Of a stretch of 64,000 bases of DNA, positions 44,483 through 57,600 are shown piece after piece. The stretch lies in the NCBI GenBank assembly GCA_029961685.1, contig JARWKL010000012.1:18771227-18835226 (forward strand), in the 5' to 3' direction. Positions within the stretch are counted from its first letter, which is position 1; each line of letters begins with the position of its first letter. The translations under genes were made by a program, and so were the position numbers. The notes under the pieces are model-generated. The model ran no database searches and had not been told where the DNA came from. It saw only the letters and a program-made list of their open reading frames with translations. The stretch is from Aristolochia californica. Its lineage: Eukaryota > Streptophyta > Magnoliopsida > Piperales > Aristolochiaceae.

Positions 44483-45545
44483 AATCCAAGTAAGTCATGA
44501 TTGTACAGTAATCATTTTTCTATTGAACTTCAAATATTTGCTCATACATAGAAAAATATAATATTGCAAGATATGAGATTTTTAACACGCGAACATCTTT
44601 TTACCAAGATGATGCACAATCACAACTGTCTTTCACTAACCTGAAAGTGTTGTTAAAAAATGACAATACAAAATAGATCCACAAAAAACGAAACTCAAAA
44701 GAAAAAAACAATGAAAAAATTTGTTAAGCCAAGCTCAACTCAAACCAAAAACTAGAAAGCTATCCTTATTACAACATTCTTCACATCGTAGATAAGAGAG
44801 AGAAATAAAGTGTAATTTAAAGAAAAAATAAGTTAAAATGAGCAAACAATGAATACAAATATAATGATCAGAATGTTGAAATTTTAAAATATAGTTAAAT
44901 CAAAAGTAAGAAAGTAGTGAAATTGACAATTTTTTTGAAAATAAACTTTAATCAAAAGCAAAACTAGAATGACCTCCACATCTGGATATTCAACAACCAA
45001 CGTTACAAACACAAAAAATAAAGTCCAACTATAAGAAAAAGTAGTCAAAATGAAATTAACAAAAAGGAAAAAGAAGAGAAAACAGAATGACCTATTTGAC
45101 TTGTATGTTAAAAAAAAAAAACTATTGGGAAAAAAAGGAATACGAGCCAAAATGAAGCAACAAAGAAAGGGACATTTGCTCTTGATTATCAACTAAAGAG
45201 TAGAAAGGGACATTTACCATTGATTATCAATGAAAAAGTAGGAACAAGTTTGGCATATTAAATGATGCTACAAATTTCTAAAGGATAATTTAACATGGAT
45301 GAACTCAAAATCCAGGAAGCACATGCAGTAGTAGGAATAACCCAATTACTAAAAACCTTAGCTCTTCACTTATTCTTCTTTACACAATCATAACTAGGAG
45401 AGGAAGATATGAAATGAAGTTGCATTGATGATACTTACATCACAGGTATTATCCTTAATGAGTTGTAAATGCGGATAAAATCCCATCATGATGCAATTGG
45501 AAAAGGAAATTTTAGGTGATATAAAATTGCAATGATGAAGCTTAC
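44483..45545. other. Intron or 3' flank of PPAN
   Basis: A-rich DNA. No coding signal in frame with the last confident PPAN exon was found. Confidence 0.5.
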
Positions 45546-47122
45546 CACATTCATTAAATATGACACCACCAGAACACAACCCCTCTTCAATTTTAATTAA
45601 CTGAAGAGTCATTCTTGGACCAATCTCATGAAGTTTGACTGCACTCTTTGTGGACGCCCTATTTACTCTACCAAGATCATTTACTAGGCTTACAGTTGCA
45701 GCATCATCATCTGCTTCACTTTCTGATCCATAGCCAGCCCTTGATACATGAAAAATAATTAAGTAACACAAATAATTTTGTGCAAATAATTAAACTTACT
45801 TATCCATTTAAATCAGAAAATAAATAATCAAAAAAATATCTTACTTTGTAACAAAGTCACTAACATCCTGAAGACTCCTCAAATCAGGCACTTGGTGACT
45901 CTGTACAAATTTTCTGAGCCTACGAGACACCCCCACTGGCTGCAATTTGATGGAGTAGTGCCGGAAATCAATCAGCTTTGTTTCTTTATCATAATTGAGC
46001 AACACAATCCTCTGGCACGAGGAAAGATTGACCTAAATTGACAAAAAGATGGAACATATAAGCCAAGGATATACACCTAATCTATGATAAGCCAACAGGC
46101 CATTCTAACAAAAACATTGAAGTAAATATCAAAATAGCTAGATAAAGGGTAGAAAAATGTAGAAAGAATGTTTTTTCAAGCACTGACTGTATTAATGTCA
46201 ATTGATGGAAATATATTCTGAAACATAATGGTTGTGAGCCTCAGATGTTGCTCCCCGGTTCCAAAACCTGAAAGGACAATCTGTGAACAAAAATTTTTCA
46301 AATCAGCAACAGCCAAATACTAGGTAACATTAACAAGACAGACCTAGTTACTTACAAATCAAACAACTACAATAAACCAAGGAAAATAGGAGACTATAAA
46401 CATACCAGGGGAGAGTTCTTAAAAATTTCTGGAGGGCATCTGGGACGAGCCTGTGAATGTGCCACATCAACTGCCAATGAGTACTCATGAATTTTGAATG
46501 TAAGGGTCGGTCCCTGAGGGGTCCTGGCAACTTTCAAGTACGGTGCTGTATCTGTTTTGGAAAGCATTAAGAAATGAGTTACACCCATTGGACCTGCCAG
46601 ATTCAAAAAGTCCTTGAGATTATTCCGTTTCTTTTCCTGCAAAAACAGAGAAGTTCAGCTATTTTAAAATGTTTGAGGCAACATAAATAACAAATAGGCA
46701 GATGGAGAAATCAAAAAAATTTGGAATTTATTTTCACATAAAACCTACAAAATTTAGAGGCACTTGTCAGAAAAACATCTGTTAGTATATACAGACCTTC
46801 AATTTGAGAGCTGTATGAGGAAGCATTAACTTGCGCAAGTCCATTTGAAGCTGCTTCAGAGAATGCGGCAGTTTTCCTCTTGAAAATACAAAGCTCTTTG
46901 GGATCTTATCTCCCGAGACATGATCAACAGTGGGCTTTTTTACAACTCGCTTGACAGATGTCCATTTACTCTTCTTCATTCCATCAGTTATCATCGAATA
47001 AAGTTGTAAAAGAAAAAGTGAGATAGAATCTTCTAAAAACGCAAAATACTTTAAAATACATTTCTTTAAAAAAAAAAAATAGTTGAAGATGATGAGGTGC
47101 TCACATTTCGGAAGCGCGCCAT
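45546..47122 (-). CDS. PPAN: Peter Pan-like (PPAN/SSF1) Brix-domain ribosome-assembly factor
   Basis: Minus-strand exons: 47105-47122, 46797-46973, 46406-46636, 46188-46280, 45845-46032, 45546-45739. Phases agree. The protein starts MARFRN; the Brix domain follows with DHVSGDKIPKSFVFSRGKLP, LAGPMGVTHFLMLSKT, VARTPQGPTLTFKIHEYSL, SGFGTGEQHLRL and LIDFRHYSIKLQPVGVSRRL (about 175-215). The conserved tail AGYGSESEADDDAATV and STKSAVKLHEIGPRMTLQL ends the confident part at about residue 300. PPAN/SSF proteins work in the nucleolus in pre-60S maturation. The acceptor of exon 2 (at ATGAAG) is the least sure. The final exon may lie 9 kb downstream at 36.5 kb. Confidence 0.93.
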
Positions 47123-47790
47123 TGCTTCAGCTTGAAGCGGCAAAGAGAGAACTTGATCAACTATACCGGGCCTCCTGAAAGAACCTGTAACAAAAACTCC
47201 GGTAATCACATGTTGGGACTACAATAGTTCCTAACGGGTTGCGACACTAGTTCAGATATCCGCTTTGTTATGAACAACAACTCCTACATTAAGAATGAGC
47301 TGCACAAATGCTTCAACACCACAGAATGACAACGAACATCAACTGAGCAAGACACTATAGCGAGTTCGAATCACCCGATTCACCAAATACATGCGACCGT
47401 AATTTAAGTTTGAACAGAGCAGAGAACGGGAAGGAGGGAGGAGAGATGTACTACTGGAAGGGAGGGATAGAAGCGGTAGGACGCCTCTCCTCCCTCCTTC
47501 CCCGTCTCTGCTCTGCCCCATCCACTCCTTGAAGCTCTTTCTGGTGGAAAACGTTAGAAAAAAAAGCACGGTAAAGAACGTACCTCTGTCGAGAAAAGTG
47601 TTCGACTTGCGGAGAGAATGATAATAGTTTGGAAGACGGAAGGACGTCTGCTATCTGCAGTAGTAGATATGGATGAGAGGAAGCGAATTATATGGAGAAA
47701 GCTTTGCCTAGGGCAATCTCGATTTCGATTCAGGGGTTTAAGGGTTTTAGAACATGGGTGGGGAACTCGTAATAGACTCGTTCACGGAAT
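47123..47790 (-). promoter_or_regulatory. PPAN 5' UTR with intron, and promoter
   Basis: On the minus strand an acceptor TTACAG lies about 65 bp before the ATG, and a donor AGAG|GTACGT near 47,582. This implies a 5' UTR intron of about 0.4 kb and a first non-coding exon near 47,590-47,750. The positions are inferred from splice signals only. Confidence 0.5.
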
Positions 47791-49197
47791 CAGTTGGCTA
47801 TCTTTTGCTATATTTTTTGATTAAAAATAAACAAAATTATTTCAAAAAAAAATGTGGAACCGCAATGGAGGGGTTTTTCCACGATGAACTTGAAATGAAT
47901 TGAAGATTTAACTTCAACTTCAACTCATCCTTGGGTGTTAGTATAGACAAGTTCAAGTGCATTGGAAAATAAATTCCAGTGTTAATGCCCAAAATGAAAA
48001 AGATGATATAAACGAGAGAATGAGTAACTTTTTGTAATATACTTAAATAGAACATATGCCTAAAAAAATAATTAACCAAAATAAACATGGTTACTATATT
48101 TATAAGTGATTTAATGTATAGTATTAAAATATATTAATAAACTAATTAATTAAAGACTATATTATATTACTTACTGATTCATTTTTAATTCATGTCCGAT
48201 TCATTTTAGACTAACCCCCCCACCTAACTTAGATTTTGAGTTCAAGTGGAGTGATTTTGACTCATTTTTAAGTATTTTCAAGTAGGAATTAATTTATATC
48301 CAGGGGAGTAAAAAGGTCTTAGAATAATTTTTATCATTGTTTGTGACTCGTGATCGGGACTTGACTCGGTGTCTTAAAATCCCAAGTTAGATCAGGTGAA
48401 TCGGGTCAACTCACCTTATTCACTGTTTTACTAGAGAGATTTAAAAAAATATAAAATAAATTACAAAAAATCTACATTTGAATATAAATATATATAATAT
48501 ACTAATATTTTTTGGGACATAAACTTAGTATATTGTGGATTCTTGTTTAGCAAAGGAAAAATACAAATATAAAGTCATTTATTATAAAATAATATGATTT
48601 AATTATAAATCATATTCTCAAAGAATGGTTTCAAAATGGTTAACACCCAAAACTAAATAAAACCTAATGCACTAAACAATTCACTCTGACCATAATCATA
48701 ACTAATCATTTGATAACTTGCACCATATTGACTATAATACATCAAGACTAGTAGATGTATCCTCCTCCTCATGTAGTCATTTAGTTATTTGTATTTGATG
48801 TTATTAGTAATAATAAATTATAAAAAAAGTTAGTATTATAAAGCGAATTAGTACTAGTATATGACACGAAATAGGTAATTGATTTTAATTAAATGTACCT
48901 TATAGAAAGAAGATGGAATCTGTGTTGGAGTCTGGCAAAGAAGGGAGAAATTTGGAAGAAGAAGAAGAGAAAAGTTAACAAGAAAAAGAATTGGAAGGAG
49001 GCAAGGAAAAGAAATTTCGTTCATTATCAAAATTGTGCCTCTAATCTTCATTACACTTATTAATAATCAAAACTCTGAATTCAAATTACAAATAAGAGAT
49101 AAAGTCTATCTAGTAAAATAATGGGAAAAGAAAAGAAATTTATAAAAGTGGACAATCTCCCAGCCACAAAGTGGTGGGTCCTGGTAAGTGCCATATG
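47791..49197. other. Intergenic stretch
   Basis: Very AT-rich with no gene or clear element ends seen. Confidence 0.5.
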
Positions 49198-49329
49198 TCT
49201 CCGAGTAGGGGTGGCTTCGAATCGAGCCGAGTTCAAGATTCGGGATCAGCTCGTTTAAATTAATGAGTCGAGCTTGACCGAATCAAGGTTCGGCTCTAAA
49301 GCTCGCAAGACGGCTCGTTAATTTAACGA

Positions 49330-49735
49330 GTGACACGAGATTCGAGAGAAGGGAGTGGGACCAGAGTGGGAGCGAGAGCGAGGGGGGGAAATTCTTCCTC
49401 TCTTTGTCACCGTCGAGCCCCTCTGGCCGTTGTTGTGGCCGCCTCTGTCACCATCGACAGCTGCCTTGCCGGTCGCTTTTTGCCTTTACGTCGTCTCCGA
49501 TTCTGTGGCCGCCACTCGATTTCTTCCCCCTCGTCTGCCTTCGCCTTTATTTCTATCGTCGTCGCAGCCATTATCCCTGACGATAGCCAGCGCCACTGGA
49601 AGATTTTCCCTCAGTGTCGTTCCTCGTCTAGGCAGAAAGCCAGAACCAGTAGGGGAAGAAATAATTCCCTTCCCCACCCCCCCCCCCCCCCTGCACGAAG
49701 ATGATTTCGCACATGCGAGATCATAAAGTGAAAAC
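49330..49735 (+). other. GC-rich segment inside the hAT element
   Basis: About 400 bp of GC- and CCG/TCG-rich DNA with open frames of 123-124 codons in two plus frames, set in an AT-rich element. Composition resembles the 5' part of a plant gene. No protein family was recognised, and a C run at about 49,677-49,690 crosses the frames. It is probably captured host DNA, not a gene of its own. Confidence 0.45.
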
Positions 49736-50474
49736 AAAAAAAAACTTTTCTTAAACTCTCCTTCCTCATGGCTCTTAAATAAATTAAAAATACATTTTAG
49801 TAGAAATAAGTTTCTAGGGACTATTAGTGTCTCATGTTTTTTGTAAACATTTTTCTAATTGAAATTTCTTATTAAAAAATCATATAATTTTCTAAGTAAG
49901 ATTTTGCTGCCAAGATGGGCTATAAAATCGTATAGAAAATTTTTTAATAAGTATTTAACAGTTGATAATATAATACTTTTAGCATGAGGCAATTTTCATA
50001 GCAATTTTGTGTTTGACATTTTATTTGATTAAAAATGCATCGATAAGTATAGTAATATATTAGATTGATTATTAATTTCTATTTATTTCCCTAAAAGAGG
50101 CAATAAGAGGTCCATTTAACTTTCCTAAGAAAGTTTTAAAATATTTCTTGTAATTTTCTAATAAGTCACTAATAGTAATAGGATTTTATTTAAAGGTTGT
50201 TTTGGAAATATGTATCATAGTAAAATTATTTCTAGTTTTTCCCAGAATATAAATTTTCAACCAGGGGCACTAAGGAGGTCATAGTAAATTTATGGTCAGA
50301 TTCAAAAATTACAAAATAAGTTAGACAACATTTGGAGGTAAAAAAATTAATATTGGTGCGTTCTAATCCATTATTGAAATTCAATCCTGAACCTCCCCTA
50401 TCATTTTTTTAAATGTATGCATAATTTTATATATAATTTGTTTGACATATATTTTATATAGAATATTAAATGTA

Positions 50475-50530
50475 GGTTCAACTCAAACTCAGCTAGAGCT
50501 AGAGCTAGAGCTAGAGCTAGAGTTAGAGCT
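50475..50530. repeat. GAGCTA hexamer array in the hAT subterminal region
   Basis: Eight near-perfect tandem copies of AGAGCT/TAGAGC. Subterminal arrays of short motifs are typical transposase-binding sites in hAT elements. Confidence 0.75.
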
Positions 50531-50633
50531 TAAAATTATTAGACTCGAGCTCGATAACAATTTTAGGCTTGAGCTCGAGTTTAAAATATTTAAATCAAGC
50601 TCGGCTTGGCTCGATGCCACCCCTATCTCCGAG

Positions 50634-51049
50634 TATACACTCAAGGTGATCAGTGGCATACTGGTGTCCTCACCAACTCTCTAAGGGTGGGCAAATCTTG
50701 ACCATTTCAAGTGTAACTCCTAGTGACTCAAATAGTACTCAAACAAATTTGGGTGTCATGTTAAAAATCCAAGTGATGTTTGAGTTTAGATGCCTCGCCA
50801 AATGTACTAAAAAATGTTGAACGCCACCACTTCTGGTAAAAAGCACTCATTAGTTTAAAATAACATCAATATGTTTTTTTATGCTGGTGAGAGGGGAAGG
50901 GGATAGGATGCATAGGGATTTGGCCGATAGGGATAGGCGTTGTATTGGACAATGTGATGGATCAAAAGGTGTCACAAAAAATATCATCAGGAACGGATGA
51001 CTGGCTCTTGTATGCTATCAAATCCTCAATGTTAAAAGCGGAGATAATC
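50634..51049. other. Intergenic stretch
   Basis: No gene or element ends recognised between the hAT and the Gypsy debris. Confidence 0.45.
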
Positions 51050-53410
51050 TAAAGTCAAGTGGTAAATCGACGACATAAACATTAGATCCTACTTTTTTGC
51101 AGTATCATAAATGGTCATGCATTCTAAGATTGCAACTTTCGTGTGTGCCTAAAGGAAGTCGATCAAGTCGAATCTAAACCATGACATAGTCACTCACATT
51201 AAATTGTTTATCATGTTTGTGCATGCCGACATAAAGTTTGTAATGGGCATTACTTGCTTTAATACATTGAGTAACTTCAACATGCAATTCTTGAACTCTA
51301 CGTGCAAATGAAGTGGCAAACTCAAAAATCCAAGCATGGGGAGACATGGGTATAAGATCTAAAGGTTTTGGAGTTGATATCCATGGACAATTTGGAACAA
51401 ACTCATTCCTATCAACCTATTCACCTAGTTATTGTATGAAATTGAGCAGATGGAAGAATTAAGTCCCAAGGTGGGTGATGATCACCAACAAGACATCGAA
51501 GTAGGTTCTCTAAGCTCTGGTTAAAGACTTCAGTTTGACCATCAGTCTTTGGATGGTAGGCAGTAGAAAATTTTAATCATGTACCCACTAAGTCCCAAAA
51601 ACTTTTCTAGAAGTAGTTCATAAAGCAAACATCCTTGTCATAAAACTATGGTGTGAAGAAGACCATATAGCTTAACGATCTCATCAATGTTTTAGAAAAG
51701 TCGATCGATTTTAGATCCATCGGAAGTTTTAGTGTAGGGGATCAAATAAGCCATCTTGGAAAAAAATGATCCACCACGACAAAGATAGAGTCGTGTTTTC
51801 TAAAGATATGGGAAAGACCTAAGACAAAGTGAATGCTCAAGTCTTGCCAAGGGCATGTAGACACTAGTAGGGATGTATACAACCCAGTGTTTTGTCTCTT
51901 ATGATTGGCCAATTGCATGTGCTACATTACCCTACCAATTTTGTGATGTCCCTTTTCAAGCTAGGCCAGTAAAATCGAAATTTCACCTCCTCAATTATTT
52001 TATTGTGCCCAAAATGTTCCCCAGGTCCTCCCACATGGAGTTCCCAAATGAAAAAATCCCACACTGACATATGGGGAATGCATAATTATCAACCCAAAAT
52101 AAATAATTATCCTGGAGATGGAAGTTATTGATGAAGCATTATTGTCCCTCTCAAAACTCAGTATACATGTTACCAAAGTCAGTGTAGGTGGTGTAATCAT
52201 CTATGAGCTTCTTAAAGGCAGTTACACGAGCACTCATAACAAACAATAATTGAATCATGCGACTGAGGGCATCTATCACTTTATTACCACTCCTTGATTT
52301 GTGTTGTAAGACAAAAGAGTACTCATGTAGGTACTCGACCTATCGTTCATGCCTATAGTTAATTTTCTTTTGAGAATTGAGATAGTTAAGGGCCTCATGA
52401 ATGGAGTACATGACAAATTCTTGCGGAAGTAGATAGTAGCACCAATACCATAAAGCTTGTATAACCACATAAAATTCTTTATCATAGGTCGAGTACTTTT
52501 GTTTGGTAATGTTAAGTTTTTCATTAAAATACACTATCGAATGTCGCTCCTAACTCAATACTCTACCTATTCCTATACCTGATGCATCATGTTCAACTTC
52601 AAACACTTTAGAGAAGTTAGGTAATCTCATAGTAGGTACCTCTACCATAGTTTTTTTTGGAAAGAGTGAAAGGTAACTTTCGACCACAAGAAATCTCTTT
52701 CTTTATGCAATGTTTGATAGGTGACATGAAGGTAGTGAATCCTTGAATAAATCGTCGATAAGAAAGTGGCAAAACCATGAAAACTTCGAACCTCAAGAAT
52801 GGTAGAAAATTTTGGCAACTTAATAATTATTTTCTCTTTTGGGGATGACAATAATACCAATAGGAGTTACCACAAAACCTAAAAGTACCACTTTATAAGT
52901 TTTCTAGAGATTGACATAATTTTTTTCCTTCCTAAGTATGTGGCAAACTTGACAAAGATGGTCTAGGTGTTGGTCTTTTGTTTGACTGCGAATGAAGATA
53001 TTGTCTAAATAGAGCAAAAAGAACTTGCCAAGGAATCGTCAAAACACCAATGCCATCATTACAATAAAAGTATTGGGTGCATACGATAGTCCAAATGGCA
53101 TGACCATCTACTCATAAAACCTGTCTTTTGTCTTCAATGTTGTATGCCATTCATCACCTGGGTAGATCCAATTTTTTTGTAATCGCTTTTGAGATCGATA
53201 AAACATAGTGGCAACCATCAATATATCTATCATTTCATCCAAATGGGGAATTGGGAAGCAGTATTTTCCAGTAAGTCACTCACATTAAATTGTTGATCAT
53301 GTTCGTGACCTTGCAAAAGAATTAGATCCAAATGCAGATCAATGTGATCATGTGTAAAGGTTCATAGATGTCGCTTCATTAAGATGATTTCTAACATTTT
53401 AAATGATTTA
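51050..53410 (-). mobile_element. Gypsy (chromovirus-like) pol relic
   Basis: Minus-strand pieces: an integrase C-terminal bit (HEHDQQFNVSDL, about 53,310), then RT from TGKYCFPIPHLDE through MPFGLSYAPNTF (about 53,270-53,080), the RT/RNase H linker ILEVRSFHGFATFLS (about 52,790), RNase H YSTYDKEFYVVIQAL and LNYLNSQKKINYRH (about 52,480-52,345), an integrase core with VVDHFSKMAYLIP (about 51,740) and a second integrase C-terminal bit HDKQFNVSDYVMV (about 51,200). Heavily broken; no LTRs identified. Confidence 0.8.
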
Positions 53411-53489
53411 AAATTGTGCCACGTAAGTTGACATGTCAAACCTTACCTGTGACTTCTGGGTGTTAATTATATCAGTTGATCAAAATTTC

Positions 53490-53608
53490 ATCCGCTATTT
53501 GCACCCTCTCCTCCCAAACCAACCTTCAGCTACCCGACGCTCGATTCGCAGGTGGTCGCTGTTCAGAAAGTTCTCTTCGGTCCGTCGAGGAGGCCAACCA
53601 ACCAGAAG
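53490..53608 (+). promoter_or_regulatory. Non-coding first exon of the VHA-F gene
   Basis: A CT- and GC-richer stretch ends AACCAGAAG|GTATAG, a good donor. A matching acceptor (ATGTTTTCAG) lies at 54660, just before the start codon. The transcription start is inferred to lie between about 53,430 and 53,520, directly beside the Gypsy debris. Confidence 0.5.
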
Positions 53609-54177
53609 GTATAGCTCATTTTCTTTTCTCTAATTTCTCTTTCCCCCGAAAGGCAAACCCTGTCCATCCCCCTCTACTTCTTCTCTTCTCATTTTCCCAT
53701 CCGTGTAAGAACCCTCGATGAATTTTCTTTTCTGCACACCTTGCGTTTATCTTTTGTGAGTAATTCCATTGGAGCCTATGGAGGTTGTGCGTCATTTTAT
53801 TCCTTTTTACAGTAACCGATATCTCTTTCGTTTTTTTTAGTTTTTTCTTCTCTTTTTAATGCAGCTGTCTATTGTGGGACATGTATGGAGCTTTTAAGTT
53901 TTTGAGCATCGATAATTATAAGCTAGCTAGAGATGTAATCTTTTTGACCATTTTTTTGCTTAATTATTTTTGGTGATTCTGTTTGAGCTATGACTTTTGG
54001 AATTTTTTTAGTTAAAACTTAGAGCTGATCTTTTCAAATTGGGGCTGGGTGGACTTAGGGCGAGATGAAGCTTAGCACTGGGAAGATCAGGGTTGAGAAA
54101 GTAATCCTGTTCCCTGAGGGCTTGAACGGGGTGTGAGGACTTGTGTGGCTGTCTTGGCTGTTCCAAATCCACAGTAC

Positions 54178-54400
54178 TGCCATCCTTAGAAACAACACTT
54201 TCATTATGAAACCTGGGTCATTACTCTTTCTTGATGATCAAGTGGTTAATTTTTATACTACCGCATCTGATCATGGCCATAGCCCCCCACGCTGCCATTC
54301 TTGGAAATGAAACTTTTATTTTCAACCTCGTGTCATTACTTTTTCCTTGATGATCTCTGTTTTTAATGTCTTTATCACTGGATCTGATCATGGCTTTCTG
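54178..54400. repeat. Tandem duplication in the VHA-F leader intron
   Basis: Two ~114-bp diverged units both run from CTGCCAT(C/T)CTT to GATCTGATCATGGC. Confidence 0.75.
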
Positions 54401-54685
54401 CATGTTTTGCTTGTTTTAAAATTGAATTATGATTTTGGCTTTTGGATCCATCTGCATTTTTACCCTTGAGTATTTAACCTTTGTCTTTATGGTTAAATGA
54501 AGTCATCATTCGAGGCTTCATCACAGTGATTTTGGTTTTTCTGTTCAGCAGAATTAACTTTTATTAGTGGAAATTTGAAAACCTGGAGATGAGAATCTGG
54601 AAATGGGAATTTGGACATAAAGAGCAATGTGATCTGATTTCCATCTCTTTATGTTTTCAGTTGCAGGTGAAGGATAGCGTTTTAA

Positions 54686-57600
54686 ATGGCCAACAAGGCT
54701 CAAATTCCTACTAGCAACTCCTCTCTTATTGCCATGATTGCTGATGAGGTACAAATTTCATTGTTGAAGCATTTTTATTTTCTATCTATAGTTGCCAATA
54801 ATATCACAAAATGCAGTATACAATAGAGAAAAACTGTAGAAGGAATGCTTTTGGTCAACCCCATGAGGTGGTCAAATTCAGACTTTCAGATGAAATTATT
54901 AATGCCCTTTTCATAGTTCCTATTAAAGTCAGGCCGGTTCCTCCCAAATTGACTAGTAAAAACTATGAGGCATGTTTCCATCTAATAAGCATATGATCTC
55001 TTCAAACTCAAACTAATGTTAGATTGTTTTCCCACCCACTGCAGCTCTCAACTTTAGACAACTAGCTTATAAAGTAAAGTACATATAATGTTAGACTTGG
55101 GGATTTTTTACCCATCAACAATCTCTTTCACCTCCAGGCCTAAATAAAGAACCTACTTAAGACATAGAGGATATGCACACTGAGCCCATAGAGAAAACAC
55201 AAAAGCCATATAGAACACAAGCACAGGCCATGTTGGCTTTGATATCATGTTAAAGATGCATTAACTTGTGATAGTTAGAAAACCTGTTCCCAACATAGGA
55301 TCTCTTTTTGTGTTCTAGTGTGAGTTGTTAGTAATGTCTCAGCAGGAGGTGAGTTGTAGCATGCAAGTAATCGACATTCAAAACGAAAAGTGAAAAATAT
55401 GTGATTTGGGGAGAAAATAGAGGAGAAAAGAGGAGAAAAAGTGGCCTGGATGAACTGAAGCTTTACTGCCTTGGAGACAGTGCCAGAATGGCACGTCCTC
55501 CTCTTTTATAATCAGGGTTTTAAGTGAAATTTTATAAAAGGAGAAAAATGCCCCTCAATGCTCAAAAATAAATAACTTCTAAAATATATGTCTAAATTGA
55601 ATGGAAATTGAACCAATGATAAAGTAAAACATTGTCTATCTAATAGCTATACCATAAAACACAAATGTAATGTAGGAAATGTGGGAAATGGCCAAAATAC
55701 CCCTGGACTGGTATTTTAGCAAAAAGCATAGATCTTTTTAATCCCTAACTATTGTGGGCTTCTCCTACACAACACTGTCGCTTTAGACAACTAACCTGAG
55801 ACAAGGAGCACGAACAACTATAGATTGGGAGATTTTTTACCCAACAAAATTTCCTATTTGCATCACTCAGGAGTTGTTAAGCATGGTTTATAGAAAATTG
55901 CATCGCTGTAGGAATTAGATTTCTACCAATCAATGTCTAATGTTCTTAACTGTTATAAGGAGATTGAGAAGTATGCAGTATGTTTAACAGATTTTGTATA
56001 ACCATGTCTAGGAGCATGTTTCTTAGACTGACACATCTATTTCTATGTGAAGCTTTCAAATTTAAAGATTCTACAGAAGGGGAATTGCCATGTACCACTC
56101 TACTTAAATTAGGAATAGTGTCACCGTTTCACTCTGTGGGGTGGGAAGAGGGTTGAAGATTGGCGCAGGGTATGTTCAGCTGACTTTGCTCCACAGAGAT
56201 GGATGGCTATCTGCAAAGAGATAGACTAGGCAGGAAGGATAACACCCTCTCCCTGTCTGTCTCCCTTCCTTTTACATCTCTCTGCTCAACAGAGGCAGAC
56301 TAGGAGAGTGACTTTCCACTCCCTCCCTTTTTTATCCTCTGCTGTTGCAGAGGGACGAGGAGGGAGGGATCTCTTCTCTGCAACAGCAGAGATATGAGGG
56401 AAGGGTTGAAACTATGCAATACCTATGTGCTTGTAGCTTGTCCTATTGTTTTCATCTTTCTTACTCAACAATATTCTTGTATTTTTTTTTTTTTTTTTTT
56501 TGAGAAATATTCTTGTAGCTATATGATCTAAAAAAAAACAGTATTGTCTTTGAGTATTTTATAAATCTTATTACATTGTTTTCCCTCTCTTGTGCTTGTA
56601 GCTTGTCCTATTGTTTTCTTTCTTGACAATATTCTTGTCTGTAGAAATTCTTAGTAAACCTTATTGCGATGTTTGACCAAAAAGGGTATTATCACATTGC
56701 TGGTTTTGTTTTCTTGTTCTCCATTGAAAGAATCTTTATGAGTTATTGATGATCTTATTTATTTATTTTATTCTGTTAATGGCAAATTGTTGTTATAGGA
56801 TACAGTAACTGGATTTTTGCTGGCTGGAGTGGGCAATGTTGACTTAAGGAGGAAGACTAACTATCTTATTGTGGATTCCAGTATGCTACATTTCTTTAAT
56901 TGTACTATGCTTTCTTTATCCAACATATTTAACATTTGACTCAGCTTCCAAATCAGTAAGTAGTACCGGTTTTCTGGAAAAATCCTAAGAAAAACTCTTT
57001 TGTTCTGTATGGTGGAATTTTTAGTTATCAATCTCAATTGAATTGTAAAAGAACCCTTTTGTTCTGTATGTTGGAATTTTTAGTTCTCAATCTCAATTGA
57101 ATTGTACTATTGTTTTTCTCCTTAATTAATTCTCTGTATGTTTCAGAGACCACTGTAAAGCAAATTGAGGATGCATTTAAAGAATTCACGGCCAAGGAGG
57201 ATATTGCTATTGTTTTGATTAGCCAATATGTAAGACTGCTTCACTCAGATGTTTTACCACTCCAGAAGTACTTGTTTATGATTGTTCATAATCGAATTTC
57301 ATGGCAAATGGAGCATTATATCCATTCTAAAAAATATGATTTAGGGATCAGTGTATTTGGCATATCTATTCCTGTGGATCAATAACTAGAACATATGCAT
57401 TAAAAATTATGTAAATCTTTCAGGTTTCTCAGTTCATGTTGATTTGGCAACCCCCTGTTCTGCTTTTTCCAATTTGTGATAGTATTCATCTCTGGTTTTT
57501 TTGGATGTTGGTTCTTAGCGACAGTACTACAAATAGCAAAATATACTAATCTCTTTCAAATCGAACTGCTATCTGCATTAATACTTATTAACTTCGTATG

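Larger units (their letters stand above)
49206..50625. mobile_element. Non-autonomous hAT transposon (1.42 kb)
   Basis: Terminal inverted repeats TAGGGGTGGCTTCGA and its near complement ATGCCACCCCTA, plus a perfect 8-bp target duplication TCTCCGAG (49198-49205 and 50626-50633), are diagnostic of hAT. Both ends carry subterminal GAGCCGAG/CTCGAGCTC motifs. No transposase is present. The inside left holds a GC-rich segment unlike the rest. Confidence 0.93.

Noticed and set aside
49330..49726. Two overlapping protein-coding genes of 123-124 codons
   Set aside because: They lie inside a hAT element, cross a C homopolymer and show no domain; composition alone explains the open frames.
57110..57385. 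Independent 91-codon gene
   Set aside because: It is VHA-F exon 3 read through into the intron.
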